From Takakia lepidozioides (Eukaryota > Streptophyta > Takakiopsida > Takakiales > Takakiaceae), in NCBI GenBank assembly GCA_030704615.1, contig CM060731.1, positions 19,468,001 through 19,532,000 on the forward strand: a DNA stretch of 64,000 nucleotides. Reading direction: 5' to 3'. Of the stretch, positions 11,007 through 22,689 are shown one piece after another. Below the pieces are notes generated by a model that searched no databases, was not told the origin of the DNA, and saw nothing but the letters and a program-made list of their open reading frames with translations. The position numbers were made by a program, and so were the translations under genes. Every line of letters starts with the position of its first letter. Positions within the stretch are counted from its first letter, which is position 1.

Positions 11007-12689
11007 TCAGATACTCCAGAATTTCCCTTCCTTGTCCATTATCTGCATCAAATCCACCTCTTCTTGGCTGCGGAGGTACTGCTGCAGCTCATCATCCCTA
11101 ATGGCCATGCTGTCATGTACAGGGTGAAGGGCAAGGATTGAGTTGTAATATCCACCTTCAATCTCTTTGGCGTCCACCCTGCGCAAAAGAAGGTACTCGA
11201 TGACAAGATCCTCCCAATCAAGAGTGCTTTCTGAAATTTTCCCACTCCCTTCATACAGAGTGTCCTGTGACCTTTCACATGGGCATGAGACAGCCTCAAT
11301 CCGGTTTGTCAACAAGGACTGTGAGGACGAACTGGGATCGGTAAATTGTGCTACTTGACTCGTAAGTGCCTGCTTTATCTCTGCAATGCGTTGCATTGCA
11401 GCACTGATTTTAAGGCGGCGCTTTTTCCGCACCTCTTCGCTTCGAAGAAATGACTGTGGCAAGCCCACCCACATCGCCTGCTTTGAGTTCCATTCTCTTA
11501 CTGGCTGGGATTCTACACTGCTATCTGGAACTGATAATCTTGCCTGCTTTGCTGGTGGCAATCTAATTTGGAGGGGTATGGGGGAAAATACTGGGTCCAC
11601 ATTTCTTGCTTCAAACTCCTCTACTACAAGAACTCTCATGCCAGGGTTGGGAAGCTCTTGTTGGATGTTGTTTTTGGGGGAGGTGAGCGGATTAATCACT
11701 AGAGTTGAAGGGGAGGTGACATCCACAGCCTTCCGTTTCCTGTTGCGATTGTCCAGATATTGTAGGAGAAACGGCAAATGCCCCTGCAAAGTCTTCCGGG
11801 TGATATCCTTCCCCCATGGCAAGTCCTGCCCTACCCCAACAAGAGCTTCCTGCAGTTCTTTAAAGCGGGCCCTGCTAGTCCGAAGGTTGGTGTAGAGCCC
11901 GCGCACGACTTCAGCAAATGTTACCTTCACCTCATTGGCTTCCACCAGCAGGAAGAGTACGGCTGCAACTACAGGAAGGGTTCGACGACCGGTTGTAATG
12001 AACCACTCCCGCGCACACTTCAAGAGAAGGCTCCCCTGCTTAGAGAGCTTGCGTGCCATGTCCTTGCCCAGTTTCTTAATATCAGGCAGTGTGGAGACAG
12101 CACGATCTAAGAAAATGACAGGATCCGCTTCTGGCATACTCATCTCCAGACACTGGCATACACGGTGACACATGCGTGCCAGCTCTACAATATCACAGTC
12201 CACCGCTCCCGCGACTTCAACGAGAGTGAGAGGCAAGTGACTCTGCCGAATGGCAATATAAACGCATGCCCCTACCAGAATGTCAATCCACCGCCCCTCG
12301 CCCCACTCTCCCTCCATTGCGTTCTCCATCATGAACTTAACATTTTCCACGATCTCTGTTGGCACCCGCAGCACCGCTGTGATGCTCTGCATTCTGTTCA
12401 TGGCGTCCATCTTCTTGCTATCCTGGCGACTCCTGAGGTTGCACGAGATATGAGAAGCCAACCCACCACCGTGCAGAGAAAGGGCTCTTCCTGCAACCGA
12501 GCCCGTATCATCTCCGCCCACAAACGTACCTCCCCGCTCCATTACATGCCCCACTTGATGCTCCGCACCAAGCTCTGTCTCCATCTCATCAACCACACGC
12601 CCGCACGCATCGCACGCCATGATTCCATACACGGGATCCAGAATCACACTCCCCTCCCCACACTCTTGGCATACACCCGACGTGCCCAT
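11007..12689 (-). CDS. PTF2: Plant-specific TFIIB-related protein PTF2
   Basis: A single intact exon of 560 codons (ATG at 12687-12689, TGA at 11007-11009). PTF2 belongs to the TFIIB/BRF superfamily that helps recruit RNA polymerases to promoters. Residues about 8-29 form a zinc ribbon (CQECG ... CDACG). Residues about 95-300 form two cyclin-like repeats (RWIDILVGACVYIAIRQ, GRRTLPVVAAVLFLLVEAN). The C-terminal LDWEDLVIEYLLLRR and YYNSILALHP blocks are diagnostic of PTF2 and absent from canonical TFIIB. The region 330-440 is low-complexity and probably disordered. Length is close to the roughly 530 residues I recall for Arabidopsis PTF2. It is transcribed divergently from the asparaginase gene, with about 970 bp between the two start codons. 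Confidence 0.92.
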   Translation of the reverse strand: MGTSGVCQECGEGSVILDPVYGIMACDACGRVVDEMETELGAEHQVGHVMERGGTFVGGDDTGSVAGRALSLHGGGLASHISCNLRSRQDSKKMDAMNRMQSITAVLRVPTEIVENVKFMMENAMEGEWGEGRWIDILVGACVYIAIRQSHLPLTLVEVAGAVDCDIVELARMCHRVCQCLEMSMPEADPVIFLDRAVSTLPDIKKLGKDMARKLSKQGSLLLKCAREWFITTGRRTLPVVAAVLFLLVEANEVKVTFAEVVRGLYTNLRTSRARFKELQEALVGVGQDLPWGKDITRKTLQGHLPFLLQYLDNRNRKRKAVDVTSPSTLVINPLTSPKNNIQQELPNPGMRVLVVEEFEARNVDPVFSPIPLQIRLPPAKQARLSVPDSSVESQPVREWNSKQAMWVGLPQSFLRSEEVRKKRRLKISAAMQRIAEIKQALTSQVAQFTDPSSSSQSLLTNRIEAVSCPCERSQDTLYEGSGKISESTLDWEDLVIEYLLLRRVDAKEIEGGYYNSILALHPVHDSMAIRDDELQQYLRSQEEVDLMQIMDKEGKFWSI

Positions 12690-13661
12690 TTCACCGCTGC
12701 TTCTTTCCTGCGCTTGTCTCTCTCGGCGCTCTCTCCTCCCCTACTTGCTTCAAGAGCGACACTCGTTGCTCATCTCCACAGTCTGACCTAGCCCTCGCTT
12801 AAACCCTTAACCCTAATTCGTCCAGTGAACCCGCTTTTGGCTCTCTTTTTTATTTCTTTCATTCAAACTACAACTCTAATAACTGTATTCGCGTGGAAGC
12901 ATTCAGGTCCTTTCCAGACTAGCGACCGGACAAAACACTCAAAAACAACGTTTGTCCACCGTTTCGGCCACTTCACAGATGCCATGTCATCAAAAGTTGC
13001 GGGAAGTTGCAGGAGGACAAGCTTCACAGCGTTTTCACACCAAGTAATGGACAAAAGGGGTTCACTGGACAAGATATCTTGTCAAACTGGCTTGTATTTT
13101 TTCAAGGTTTCTTGTGATCGAGAGTATCGTTAAGTAGCCATGGAGCCTTGGGGAAGTGATCTCCTTGGAACACTTGCTCTTCAGTTTTCCATGTTCATTA
13201 TTTTAGAGGCTACGTCGAGTAGACATTCTCTAATAATCAACAACCATCTCCAAACATATTGACCATGCTTCACAATTCGATATTGCAAGACAAAGAAATC
13301 AAAGAAATTTTCTCGATTCAAGCTTCACGCGGCTCTGGCAAAGGTACAGGGTGAAGAGAAAGAGGCTCTAAGAGAGCCGTCGACAGGCTTCCAGTGGAGA
13401 AGATTGGGGCCTGCTACTACCCTGGCCCCAAATTTGCTTTGCTTTGTTCGCTGAGGTGGCAAAATTGGAAATTGGAGCGATGACTCGGCACGTTGGAGAC
13501 ACTCCTCTTCAGTGGACGAAGCCAAGTCTGAAGTCTGAACGCGTGTAGCGGACAAAATCCGGTTTTTAACCAATCATCAGAGATGTAAATAATCTTACTT
13601 AGAGTTGATTCATCGCTGGGTCACAAAGAGCACGAGTGCAGAGAGGAAGAAAAAAACAGAG
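12690..13661. promoter_or_regulatory. Divergent promoter region between PTF2 and the asparaginase gene
   Basis: Contains a telo-box-like AACCCTAA (within CTTAAACCCTTAACCCTAAT, near 12798-12817), about 110 bp upstream of the PTF2 ATG. Telo-boxes are typical of plant promoters for translation and growth genes. A CCAAT motif near 13569 lies about 90 bp upstream of the asparaginase ATG. No other gene was seen; short frames here are probably chance. Confidence 0.5.
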
Positions 13662-16600
13662 ATGACGAGGTTGTGGAGGAGGGCGTCGTGCCTGATGCTT
13701 CTTGCGATCTGTTTGCCGCAGCTACAAGCTGTGCAGGTACTGCATTCTTCATTTGAAGTCGCGTCCTGGTTGGGGACAGAAATTTTTGAATCTGGGCTCG
13801 ACTAGCAAGTTGATTTCGGATCAGGATCCTTCAAACATGTTACTGGTCACACAGCATGGTCCAGTGAAGGGCTTGTGAGCGGTTTTGTGCCGTAGCCCTT
13901 GGGCCCGAGCTTCTCCTTTCCTACCAAGTTGGAGATTTGACTGATCACATCATTCCTCGCCAAAAGAAAACTTTTCTTCTTCCTCTTGGACAATTGTTTG
14001 CACTTAACGTCAGGTGCTTCCAGCGCCTCAATTTTCATGGCCTAGTTCAATGTTGTTGTTGTTTCGATACCTGTACTGGGTATTTGCAGGAAGCTACATT
14101 TGAGTTCGTATGTCCAAGTGTTAAACTGCAGAGGATCACTGTAAGGTTACTTAGTACTGGCAACGTGTTATTTCCCCCCTGCTCACAGCCTTCCATACCG
14201 GTGGTGATAAGCACCTGGCGGTTCGTTGAAGCGGTGCGATCGGCTGCTTGGCAAGTGATGGAGGGTGGGGGATCGGCCATCGATGCTGTAGTTCACGGCT
14301 GCTCAACCTGCGAGCGCCTCCGATGTGATGGCTCTGGTACCGACAAGACTACTCCGATATTGCTCCGTTGTCTGTATCTTATTCTTCAGAGACACATTTG
14401 ATACGCCAGTATAGATGAATCAAGCTGGATAGGATGTCTGAAGACATGATATTGTATGCCGGTCTTGATGCGCAGTGGGCTATGGTGGGAGTCCCGATGA
14501 AAATGGGGAGACGACTCTGGATGCCATGGTCATGGATGGGGTAAGACTTTGCGGGTTAGTAACTTAGCATATCATACACCTGTCGTTTGGCACTTACGGT
14601 TTCATGAGACTTACATTGTCATCTTTTCCAATGCACGGCCAAATTTTGACGGAATTGGGGATGCATATCTAGACGTGTGGCTGTCCATTGGGACAATGCT
14701 ACAACTCCTATCAATGTTTCCGTAACCAGACCTCCATACTTTCCATTCCACTGCCCACGTTACTTGACCACCACTTGAATTGGCATAGTACTGTGTATAT
14801 ACTGTCTGCCTTGCCCAATATTTTGTCTCTTCTAGGTGGTAGTTAGTCACACACTATGGTTATATGGTTCGCTGTGCTCTAGTGTTCAGGGATATAAAGA
14901 CACATAAACATAGACTCCCCCAAGCTAAGTGCTCAGGGCTGGTAGTACATGTTGCCTCATGGCTATTGGGTGTGGATTCTTGTTGGGGAAAGGGGGCTGC
15001 CAGACAAACATGAATGTAGGCGCTGTTGGAGCGCTGCGGTCGGTAAAGGGGGCTATTCAAGCCGCCAGGCTTGTTATGGATCACACAGAACACACTCTTT
15101 TGGTTGGTGATCAGGGTTCAGCATTTGCCCTCTCGCTGGGGCTCTCGGGCCCAGCTAATCTCAGCACAGAGGATTCCCTGAAGGCATGGTCCAATCATAG
15201 CTTCTGCTTATGGGTTTGGCAAGTAGCTTCTGAGATTCACCTAATTATTCTTGCAAGCTCCATGAACTGGACTTTTATCATGCATTCTTCAGTAAGATTG
15301 GAGCGATCCTGACAAATCAAATGTTGCTGCAGACTTGGTCTGTGTGGCGTCATAATGGTTGCCAACCCAATTTTTGGAGCAAGGTGATTCCCGATAGCAG
15401 TGCTTCATGTGGCCCATACAGGGTATCTGAGCTTCCAGATGGAAGGAGAAATGAGTTCCTCAAATGGGACGGCAGTGAACTCATGGCACAGACGGCAGAG
15501 AAGCTGTGCGGCTCATCAGCTGCCAAAGGCATCAGTTTCCACAATCATGATACCATATCCATGGCTGTAATAGATAAAGTGAGAATCTATTGTCCTCCCT
15601 TTGGAAATGTTTCTGTACTTTACTCTTAAGTTGCTGTGGGTGGTTGCAAGGAGAAGGTCTGCGTTTTAATAAGAGATTCACAGAGAGCGGACAATGGTAG
15701 ACTGGGATGGAGAAGCCAATATGAGGGGAGGTGGGGCTGGAGGATGAGGGCAAAAGGAAAGACATACAAATTTGACTGGTGCTATGAGCACTAGTATAAC
15801 CCACCTCCAGAAGAGATGTGCCACAGATAGATGTCTAGGGCTACAGCCTGATGGGCACCGGATGTCTTGGGTAGAGAGGACGAATAGCAGTGGGCACCTC
15901 CACAAATGGAGCTACTTTCAAAATTCCTGGCCGGTACGTGTTTCCTTTCTTTCAAGGTGGAGTGAGCACCTTGTAGGCAAGCAGGTAGATTGCAAAGAGG
16001 ACTGAATGGAACAGTAGATCTAGAAGGACATGAAACATGCATGTAAAAGCTTTGGACCAGATTAACAACACAAATTGTAGAAGAGCATCTGATTGCAGTT
16101 GGAGATTGACCCACAGCCAATTGATCTATTCGAATTTTGTCCCGGTTGCGAAAATGCAAAAGCCAGTTACCTGCCTTCCTTGTCTGCAGGGTAGGGGATG
16201 GTCCAATAGTGGGAGCAGCTGCATATGCAGATGACGAAGTAGGTGCCTGTGGAGCTACGGGTGACGGAGATATCATGATGCGGTTTCTGCCCTGGTGTGG
16301 GCCTCTTTACCCTTTCCCCCTTAGTCTACTCTGGACTTTTACTAGTTATGTTACAGGTGTGTCAAGCATGCCCACTCAGTTGAACCTTGCTGTAGGCCTT
16401 TCTCAGCATAGTGTCTGTGAAGGTAATTGTGCACAAACTTGCAGCTACCAAGTGGTGGAGAGCATGAGGCAAGGGCTGGAGCCTGACAAAGCTGCTAAGG
16501 ATGCCATTGCAAGGATAAGACGGAAATATCCCTTCTTTGTGGGTGCTCTCTTTGCTGTGAACCAGCTTGGGGTCCATGCAGGCGCTTGCCATGGTTGGGT

Positions 16601-16673
16601 TTTCGAATATTCAGTGCAAAATGGCAATATGGATGATGTAGAAGTCTTCACAGTCCACCCTGATGCCTCTTGA
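13662..16673 (+). CDS. Isoaspartyl peptidase/L-asparaginase (N-terminal nucleophile, aspartylglucosaminidase-like)
   Basis: Eight exons give an intact 368-residue protein: 13662-13736, 14189-14336, 14476-14540, 15004-15183, 15333-15578, 15875-15933, 16190-16294 and 16445-16673 (TGA at 16671). All phases agree. The Ntn-hydrolase precursor self-cleaves before a threonine; here this is the [13 protein letters not shown] motif at the end of exon 5, Thr about residue 230. Other family blocks are [48 protein letters not shown] and [16 protein letters not shown]. Residues 1-25 (Leu-rich after a basic start) look like a signal peptide, so vacuole or secretory targeting is inferred. Best analogue is the Arabidopsis probable isoaspartyl peptidase/L-asparaginase 3 type. 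Intron 4 appears to use a GC donor (AAG|GCATGG at 15184). Confidence 0.93.
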
Positions 16674-18491
16674 TTTTTGGTATTAGCTTAACTTTGTCAG
16701 GACTAATTGTCATTCAGATTAAGGGCACCCCTGAAAGCTGAAGTATCTCTAAGGGGAAGGATGGGACTCTTACTTTGGCTAGCTGTCATGTCTCTGTGTA
16801 TGATTTGTGTCAAACAAATTGAACAATGGAGGTGTTTTTGGCTGGACATTGGAAGGCTCAAAAAGCTAATCTCAGTCCACAGCCATGATTCCAAAAGTTC
16901 GTTCTTGATGCTCCAAAACATCTCAATGAAAAGTGGAATGCACCACATGTACCCTTTCCAAAAATCAGTTGACTGAAACCATCTAAGGTTGTACTCTGTA
17001 GGATATGTTCAGAACTGGTTGGATAATTTTCTTTGCGAAATTTCTTGGCACATGAGCGCATGTTACTCTCATGTAGGATATCAATCATCTGCAGAAGCTA
17101 TGTGAAATATACAGGGACTAGGGCAAGGACTCCTGGACTGACCTTTTGGCAAGGAAAAGATGAGCATGTTCTGAAGATGGGCAGTCCCACTTTAAATCTG
17201 GTCAATATCATATGTGGCCATCCACAGGGGCTGAGGCAATCAGTACATGAAGCAAGGTTACAGAGGCATTTGGAGGGGGATTTTGGTTTGCTTAATTATT
17301 GAACTATTTGATGAACGGGTGGAAAGTGTACAAGGAAGTGGGCCAAGTGCTGTAAAAGGCCCAGGCAACTAAAGCTCTCTGTCAGAATATATGGAGAAAA
17401 TGGGTACAGTGCACAGCCTGTAGCAGATACAATGTCACCAGACTTGCCCCTATTCAGCAACAGCAAAGACCAACCTGAAATTTGCCCTACGAGCCAGCTT
17501 TAGTCAACTGGAGTGGCAGGACTAAGGTAGTGGTATCTAGAAGTGTGCTTTTAAAGCAGTGTGCAATGCTCAAAGGGTGCAGTGTCCACAAAAATTACAT
17601 GAGTTGAATAGCAAATGAAGCAACAATCTGTTGTGTAAAGCACATAATTTTCCAATCACTGATGTATTATATATGAATTATCAAAGTCAAAGTACATATT
17701 ATCATATTATCCCACTTCTGCTCAGTAGGTCTCTCTTGTAATGCCATACATTGTTCCTTGATAGCTTAAAGATGCCATGAGTGCACAAGGTGTGCACCTA
17801 CACCTTTCCCAAAAAATTACCAAAACCAGGCCATGTGTGAGCCCAGATGTACCTACCTCCCAATAGGAAAACCGTGCATCTACCTATGGAAGGACCCATA
17901 ACTTACCTTGCATGGATCACAACTTGTGTAAAATCTGACCATACCGGTATCAAGTAGAACCCCGAAATCTGCCCTGAGATGACCTACAAATCCTCAAACA
18001 TGGCCATCTCAGAACGTTAAAGTAGCCGTCCCGTAGACACACCTGGAAGACTCCAGAGCTCCCTCATTTCCCATTCTCCCGCCATTCCAAGGCAACTCCC
18101 GCCGCAGACCTGCTCCTCTTTGTTTGTGGACTTCAGGGTGCCTTAAGTTATGCATGCTCTCACTGCGATCCGTCGATCACACCCCTATGTGGTGTGGGAC
18201 CCCATGTAACTGATGCCCGTGTGCCCAGCTAGGAGCCACGGTGACGAATTGGCTGGTGTCTTCACCATTTTTCTTTGCTCGACGTCACCGGATTGCCATG
18301 GCTTGGTTAAACCTGCATATGTTCGGAATCGATCCACAGAACGGGGCATGGTGCCTGATGGGCCCTCCCAACCTCATCAATGCCTGCAGGCGATCGCCAT
18401 ACTCCCCCAATGCCTTTGTTTGTCCACTGTGCGTCATATGCTTTCTTTGTTGCCGCTTCTTCCTTCCTGATCCGAGTCGCCTCTTGCTTGG
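16674..18491. other. Intergenic DNA without a recognised gene
   Basis: Holds the asparaginase 3' flank, then AT-rich sequence. Frames at 16703-16976, 16858-17088 and 18213-18495 match no family I know. The last few hundred bases lie beyond the 3' end of the pogo transposase and may belong to that element. Confidence 0.4.
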
Positions 18492-19306
18492 CTAATTTTC
18501 TGCTACCCTCTTCTCCCGTGCAATGCGCTGGTCCTCGTGTTTCTTCTCTTTGGCTGTAATTGCTTCCGCCTTGAATCGTGCTTTCTGCTCAAGAAAATTG
18601 ACGTAGTTGTCGCTGGTCATAATTATGGATTTGGAGTAATCGATTAACACTTGTCTATCTTGAGTCGTTCGTCTTGATCTAGTGGGTGCAGGAGCCTCGG
18701 GAAGGGTGAGAAACATGGCTATACTAGTGGGACCCGTGAATGCGAGCATCGAGAGCTCCCTGTCTGGGGCAAGTGGTTGGGATTCCTGGCTGCTCTCATC
18801 ATTAGGGGCCTGACCTGTGGGCCCGTCATCATCCTCCATATGCACATAGTAGTGCATACATTCCTCTTGGGTTTCGGGAACCATGTTGCCTATCACCTCT
18901 TCAATGGCTGGATCTGGTTGCTCGTCCTCATGTGACTGATTGTGATTTTGATCTGTTACAGGTGGATCTTGTGCAAAAGTAGATAATGGCCCTATCTTGT
19001 TTGCCATTGCAGTAGGCCGCAGAGGCCAGATCCCGGTGGTGGAGAATATTTTTTTAATGTTGACTTCTGCCTTCTTCAATCCCAAAGAAACCCATTGCGT
19101 CAGATTCTCTTTCTTTGCGGGCTTCCCTTTGTTTGTTATACTCCATACGTCCCTATAGTTTCGAAATGCAGTCTTGAAGGGCTTGAATGCAGAGACATCC
19201 AGAAGTTGCAGTGCGTGCGACGTATGGGATGACAACGTGATCAGATCGAGTCCAACTGACCTAGCTTGGTGAACAACATTGATTATGACATGGCTGTTAT
19301 GGCCGT

Positions 19307-20566
19307 CACTACAGCAAATGGGGGGGGGGGGGGGGGGTTGCAACGCCAGCCGCACCCCCACACCTTGCGCGGCGCTAAGCCCGCGACACCGAGCCCGCGA
19401 CGTTTTTTTGCGACGCCCCGGCGTCGCGATCCCCCACTGCGACACCATTACGACGCCCAGCCGTCGTAAGGTGGCATGAAGGGGGAAATAGAGCCCTCGT
19501 TGCGACGGATTTTTTTTCTTGCGACGCCCCGGCGTCGGAAATCCAAATATATATATATATATATATATGTATATGTTTTTTTTTTTTTTTGACGTTGCGA
19601 CGCCTCGGCGTTGCAAAAGCGTCACTAAGGGCGCCCCAGCGCCTCTGCGACGCCAGGGCGTCGCAACAGCATCACCACAATGGGAGTTTGTTTTTTTTGT
19701 TTTTTTGGGCTTTGCGACCCTCAACTTCACAAAAGTGTCGCTGAGGGCACCCCGCGCTGGGACGCCCAACGTTGCGACGCCAATGGGTCGCAACGGCGTC
19801 GCCACAGGGGGTCACAATGGTGTTGTGGTCAGCTTAGGTTATCACAAAGACGTCGCTTGGGGCGCCTGACGGTGGGGAGATGCAACAACGGCAACGACGC
19901 TGGGGCTGGGGCTGGGGCTGGGGCACTAAGGCTGTGGAGGTTGCAACTCCCCGGCGTCACAAGAGAGACCCCTTTAGAAGGAACTTAAAGGAACTTGAAG
20001 GAACTTGAAGAAAATCTTTATATGTATATATGTATATATATATATATATTTTTAGATTGCTTTTGTGATACATAGATGTAGCGTAGGTGTGTTGGTTAGT
20101 TTGTAGTGTCTTAGAAAGGTTATAACGTGGAGGTCTTAGGTTCAAGTATGCATTGCATGATATATGTAGAACAATGAACATATCGCCATTAGACAGAACC
20201 AGAGTCAATGGTCAACGCCGGAGTCAATGGTCAACAAGTTTTTGAAATTTAAATTTTCCCGCCTAAATTCAAATGTACCCCCTTAAATTGTGACGTCCGG
20301 GCGTCGCACTTTGCGACCCCCGGACGGTGCTAATTCTGCATTGCAGAGTAGGCGTCTTTTTTTTTTTTTTTTTTTCCCCCGACGCCCAAGCGTCGCAAAT
20401 CGCGGTTTTGCCTATTTGCGACCCCCATTGGTCGCAAATTTACGACGTTTTTTTGGCGACGGGCTTGCGACGCCCGGGCGTCGCAAAATTTGGTTTTTCC
20501 CCCCTGCCCGAAAAGGGCTGTTTTACAACGCTGCGGCATCGAAAACCCCCCCATTTTCCTGTAGTG
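19307..20566. mobile_element. Non-autonomous CACTA (En/Spm, CMC) element, 1,260 bp
   Basis: The ends are CACTACAGCAAATGGGGG (left) and, on the reverse strand, CACTACAGGAAAATGGGGG (right). The 3-bp duplication CGT flanks both sides (19304-19306 and 20567-20569), as expected for CACTA elements. The subterminal zones hold many palindromic copies related to GCGACGCCCGGGCGTCGC (near 19420, 19523, 19597, 19647, 20379 and 20467). Such subterminal repeats are where En/Spm transposases bind. There is no transposase frame; the centre has (TA)n runs. Removing the element rejoins the pogo frame exactly. Confidence 0.93.
20085..20160 (+). other. tRNA-like (SINE head?) segment inside the CACTA element
   Basis: Contains an A-box-like TTGGTTAGTTTG and, about 45 bp on, a B-box-like GGTTCAAGT, in a tRNA-like order. 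It could be the head of a tRNA-derived SINE that the element carries. No complete cloverleaf was worked out. Confidence 0.3.
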
Positions 20567-21829
20567 CGTCAAGAATCAGCAGATGTCTCATCTCCTCTGT
20601 AATCTCGTTCCCCATGTCTCTAACTGATGCAAGAAAATGTGTGATCCATTTAGAGAATATGATCCCTGTCATCCATGCTTTTGGTTGCATTGCCATTGTG
20701 GCCCCCGTCTCACATGTCTCAATGTAATTACGACGAAAGTGTTTGCCTTTGAAAATGTAAAAAATAAGAATTGAACTACCTACTGCATTAATGCAAGTCA
20801 ATACGGAGAGCCGACTCCCTCTCATCTGCACAAATGGAGTGCACCATGCGAGATCTAGTCTTGGCCAGCACTCTGGCCCCGCCATTTCTTCCTGCCTGCG
20901 CCCCCGACTCGTCACAGTTCCAAATCCGCTCTTGGTCGTAGTTGTTTTTGTTGTATAAATCGCCTAGGTTAGTGTAGAAGCTGTCAACGTTCTCTTGGCC
21001 CTTCCTACTCCAGACCTTGAGCAACTCGTAGGTTTAGATGAGGGTGTCTCTTCCTAAACCAGCGTAGCCATCCAAAACCAGGTATTCCATTGACGAACGG
21101 TGTAATCCTTAGCTGACAGATCTCTGCCACCTTCAATCTGATCTGAATTAGTGTCAATGGGTGCCCCACATCCCGCATTCTCTCAATGTATGCTACCAAC
21201 AATCGTTCTTCTTCATCAGTCATAACTCTGTGTTTGCCATGACGTCTGCTACGAATGGTTCCATACATGTGGACCCGTAGAGTAGCTGCAGGTATGGTGA
21301 ATTGCCTTGCAGCACCCCAGATTGACGACCCAGCCTTGATTGCTGCCAAGGCGCTAGCAAGAGCTTGGTCGAGCTCCTGATCTGGTACGTGAGTTGATCC
21401 CTTCCCCGCTGCATATCTGGTACGTGAGTTGATCCCTTCCCGGGCTGCATATAATTGGGGCCCTCCATAATTCCTTGCAGGTGTTTGCTGGGATGCTTGT
21501 CCCGAGACTGGAGTTACGTCGATTGGTGGTGGGGACTCCTTAGCAGGTGCCTGATCTGGAACTATAGCCGGTCCTTCGACTCTAGCTGCATAAATGCACT
21601 TCCGTCCACTCCTCGGCCAGGTCTTGTGCCCATGCAAAATTCTCATATTCATCGTCCTCAGACCCCTCGCCTCTTTGCCCTGGCTGCTATGTAGTACCTC
21701 TAGATTCCTCACTCTCACAATCACTACTATCATTATCGTGTTCTTGGGTAGCATTGTGTTCCTCCTCTGTGTCTGGTAGTAATCTGAATGCCTGGCTAGG
21801 ACGGAAATCCATGTCCATCGCTCCACGAA

Positions 21830-22685
21830 TTGCTATTGTAGTAAACTGAAGCGTGTTAAAATGTATGCACTGTAGCAGTATATAAAGTGAACCATGCATC
21901 CTATTTGCATTCATGCCTGACTGCTGTATTAACTGGCCGTTGTCCCAAAACACCCGCCTCCACTTTAAAAAACAAATGAGGAATTTGAAATGAAAATCAT
22001 TAGTCGGTTGTTTAATTAGCTTCACTAATCCAACATTAATTAAGCCCCTTGTACTCCAAAAACACCCCATACTGTACCTAATCCAAAGTAATAATTAACC
22101 TTGAACTACCTCCATTGCAAAAGTGCACAGTTCTAGGATGAAAAGGGTGACTTCATTCATAAAAAATAGGAGACAAAAAAAGGCAACACACACTTTTAGA
22201 TGCCATTACCTTAGGGTAATAGGGATTCACTTCTCAGCTCGTTTTTGGTTCCGCAGAACTTCACGGGATCTTGTGGATTATTGTACACAAAATATTGTTG
22301 GAAAACAATAGGAATAATGTAAGAACTTAATGCTCCGACAGTAGTTTCGTTGGATTTAAGTACCGTAGTGGGATAGCCGGTTAGGCAGAAATTAATTCGA
22401 AAAAAAAGTGCCTAATCAGAATAAATTGACAAGAGTGCCTAATTTTCAAAAATTTCTCTAAAAGTGCCTATGGTATAAAAACTTGAATTTAAATTAGAAA
22501 AACGAATATAAAATTTAAAAAAAATCTAAAGTGATATTCATTTAAAACGTCATCCATGGACTCAATTTTCAATTTTCATCCATGGCAGCGGCTGTATTTA
22601 TATTTTTTTTGTGTTTATTTTGTGGTCATTATTTTTAGTTGCTTAATTTGGAAAAATCCAACCTCTTCTTCCTTCCATAATTAGG
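21830..22685. other. AT-rich DNA upstream of the pogo transposase
   Basis: Probably the 5' part of the pogo element followed by AT-rich sequence. Short frames only; no family recognised. Confidence 0.35.
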
Positions 22686-22689
22686 GCTG

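Larger units (their letters stand above)
18492..21826 (-). mobile_element. Decayed pogo/Tigger-like DDE transposon, interrupted by a CACTA element
   Basis: Minus-strand pieces in order: 21826-21005 carries a psq-type helix-turn-helix (ALAAIKAGSSIWGAARQF) and a CENP-B-like helix-turn-helix ending FRKRHPHLNLRVAQ. 21024-20788 carries the first catalytic Asp (IWNCDESGAQ). 20915-20570 leads to the second Asp (LLILD). 19306-18492 resumes at GHNSHV and carries the third Asp (QLLDVSAFKPFK) and the C-terminal tail. Two frameshifts (near 21015 and 20820) break the frame. The inserted element 19307-20566 splits the LILD|GHNSH codon exactly. All three catalytic aspartates remain recognisable. Terminal repeats were not located. 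A ~37-bp tandem duplication lies at about 21383-21456. Confidence 0.88.

Noticed and set aside
11386-12791. Plus-strand frames of 110-208 codons opposite PTF2
   Set aside because: Antisense to an intact, recognised gene; no family match.
18213-18495. Two overlapping 84-85 codon plus frames
   Set aside because: No family match, and they lie opposite the 3' end of the pogo element.
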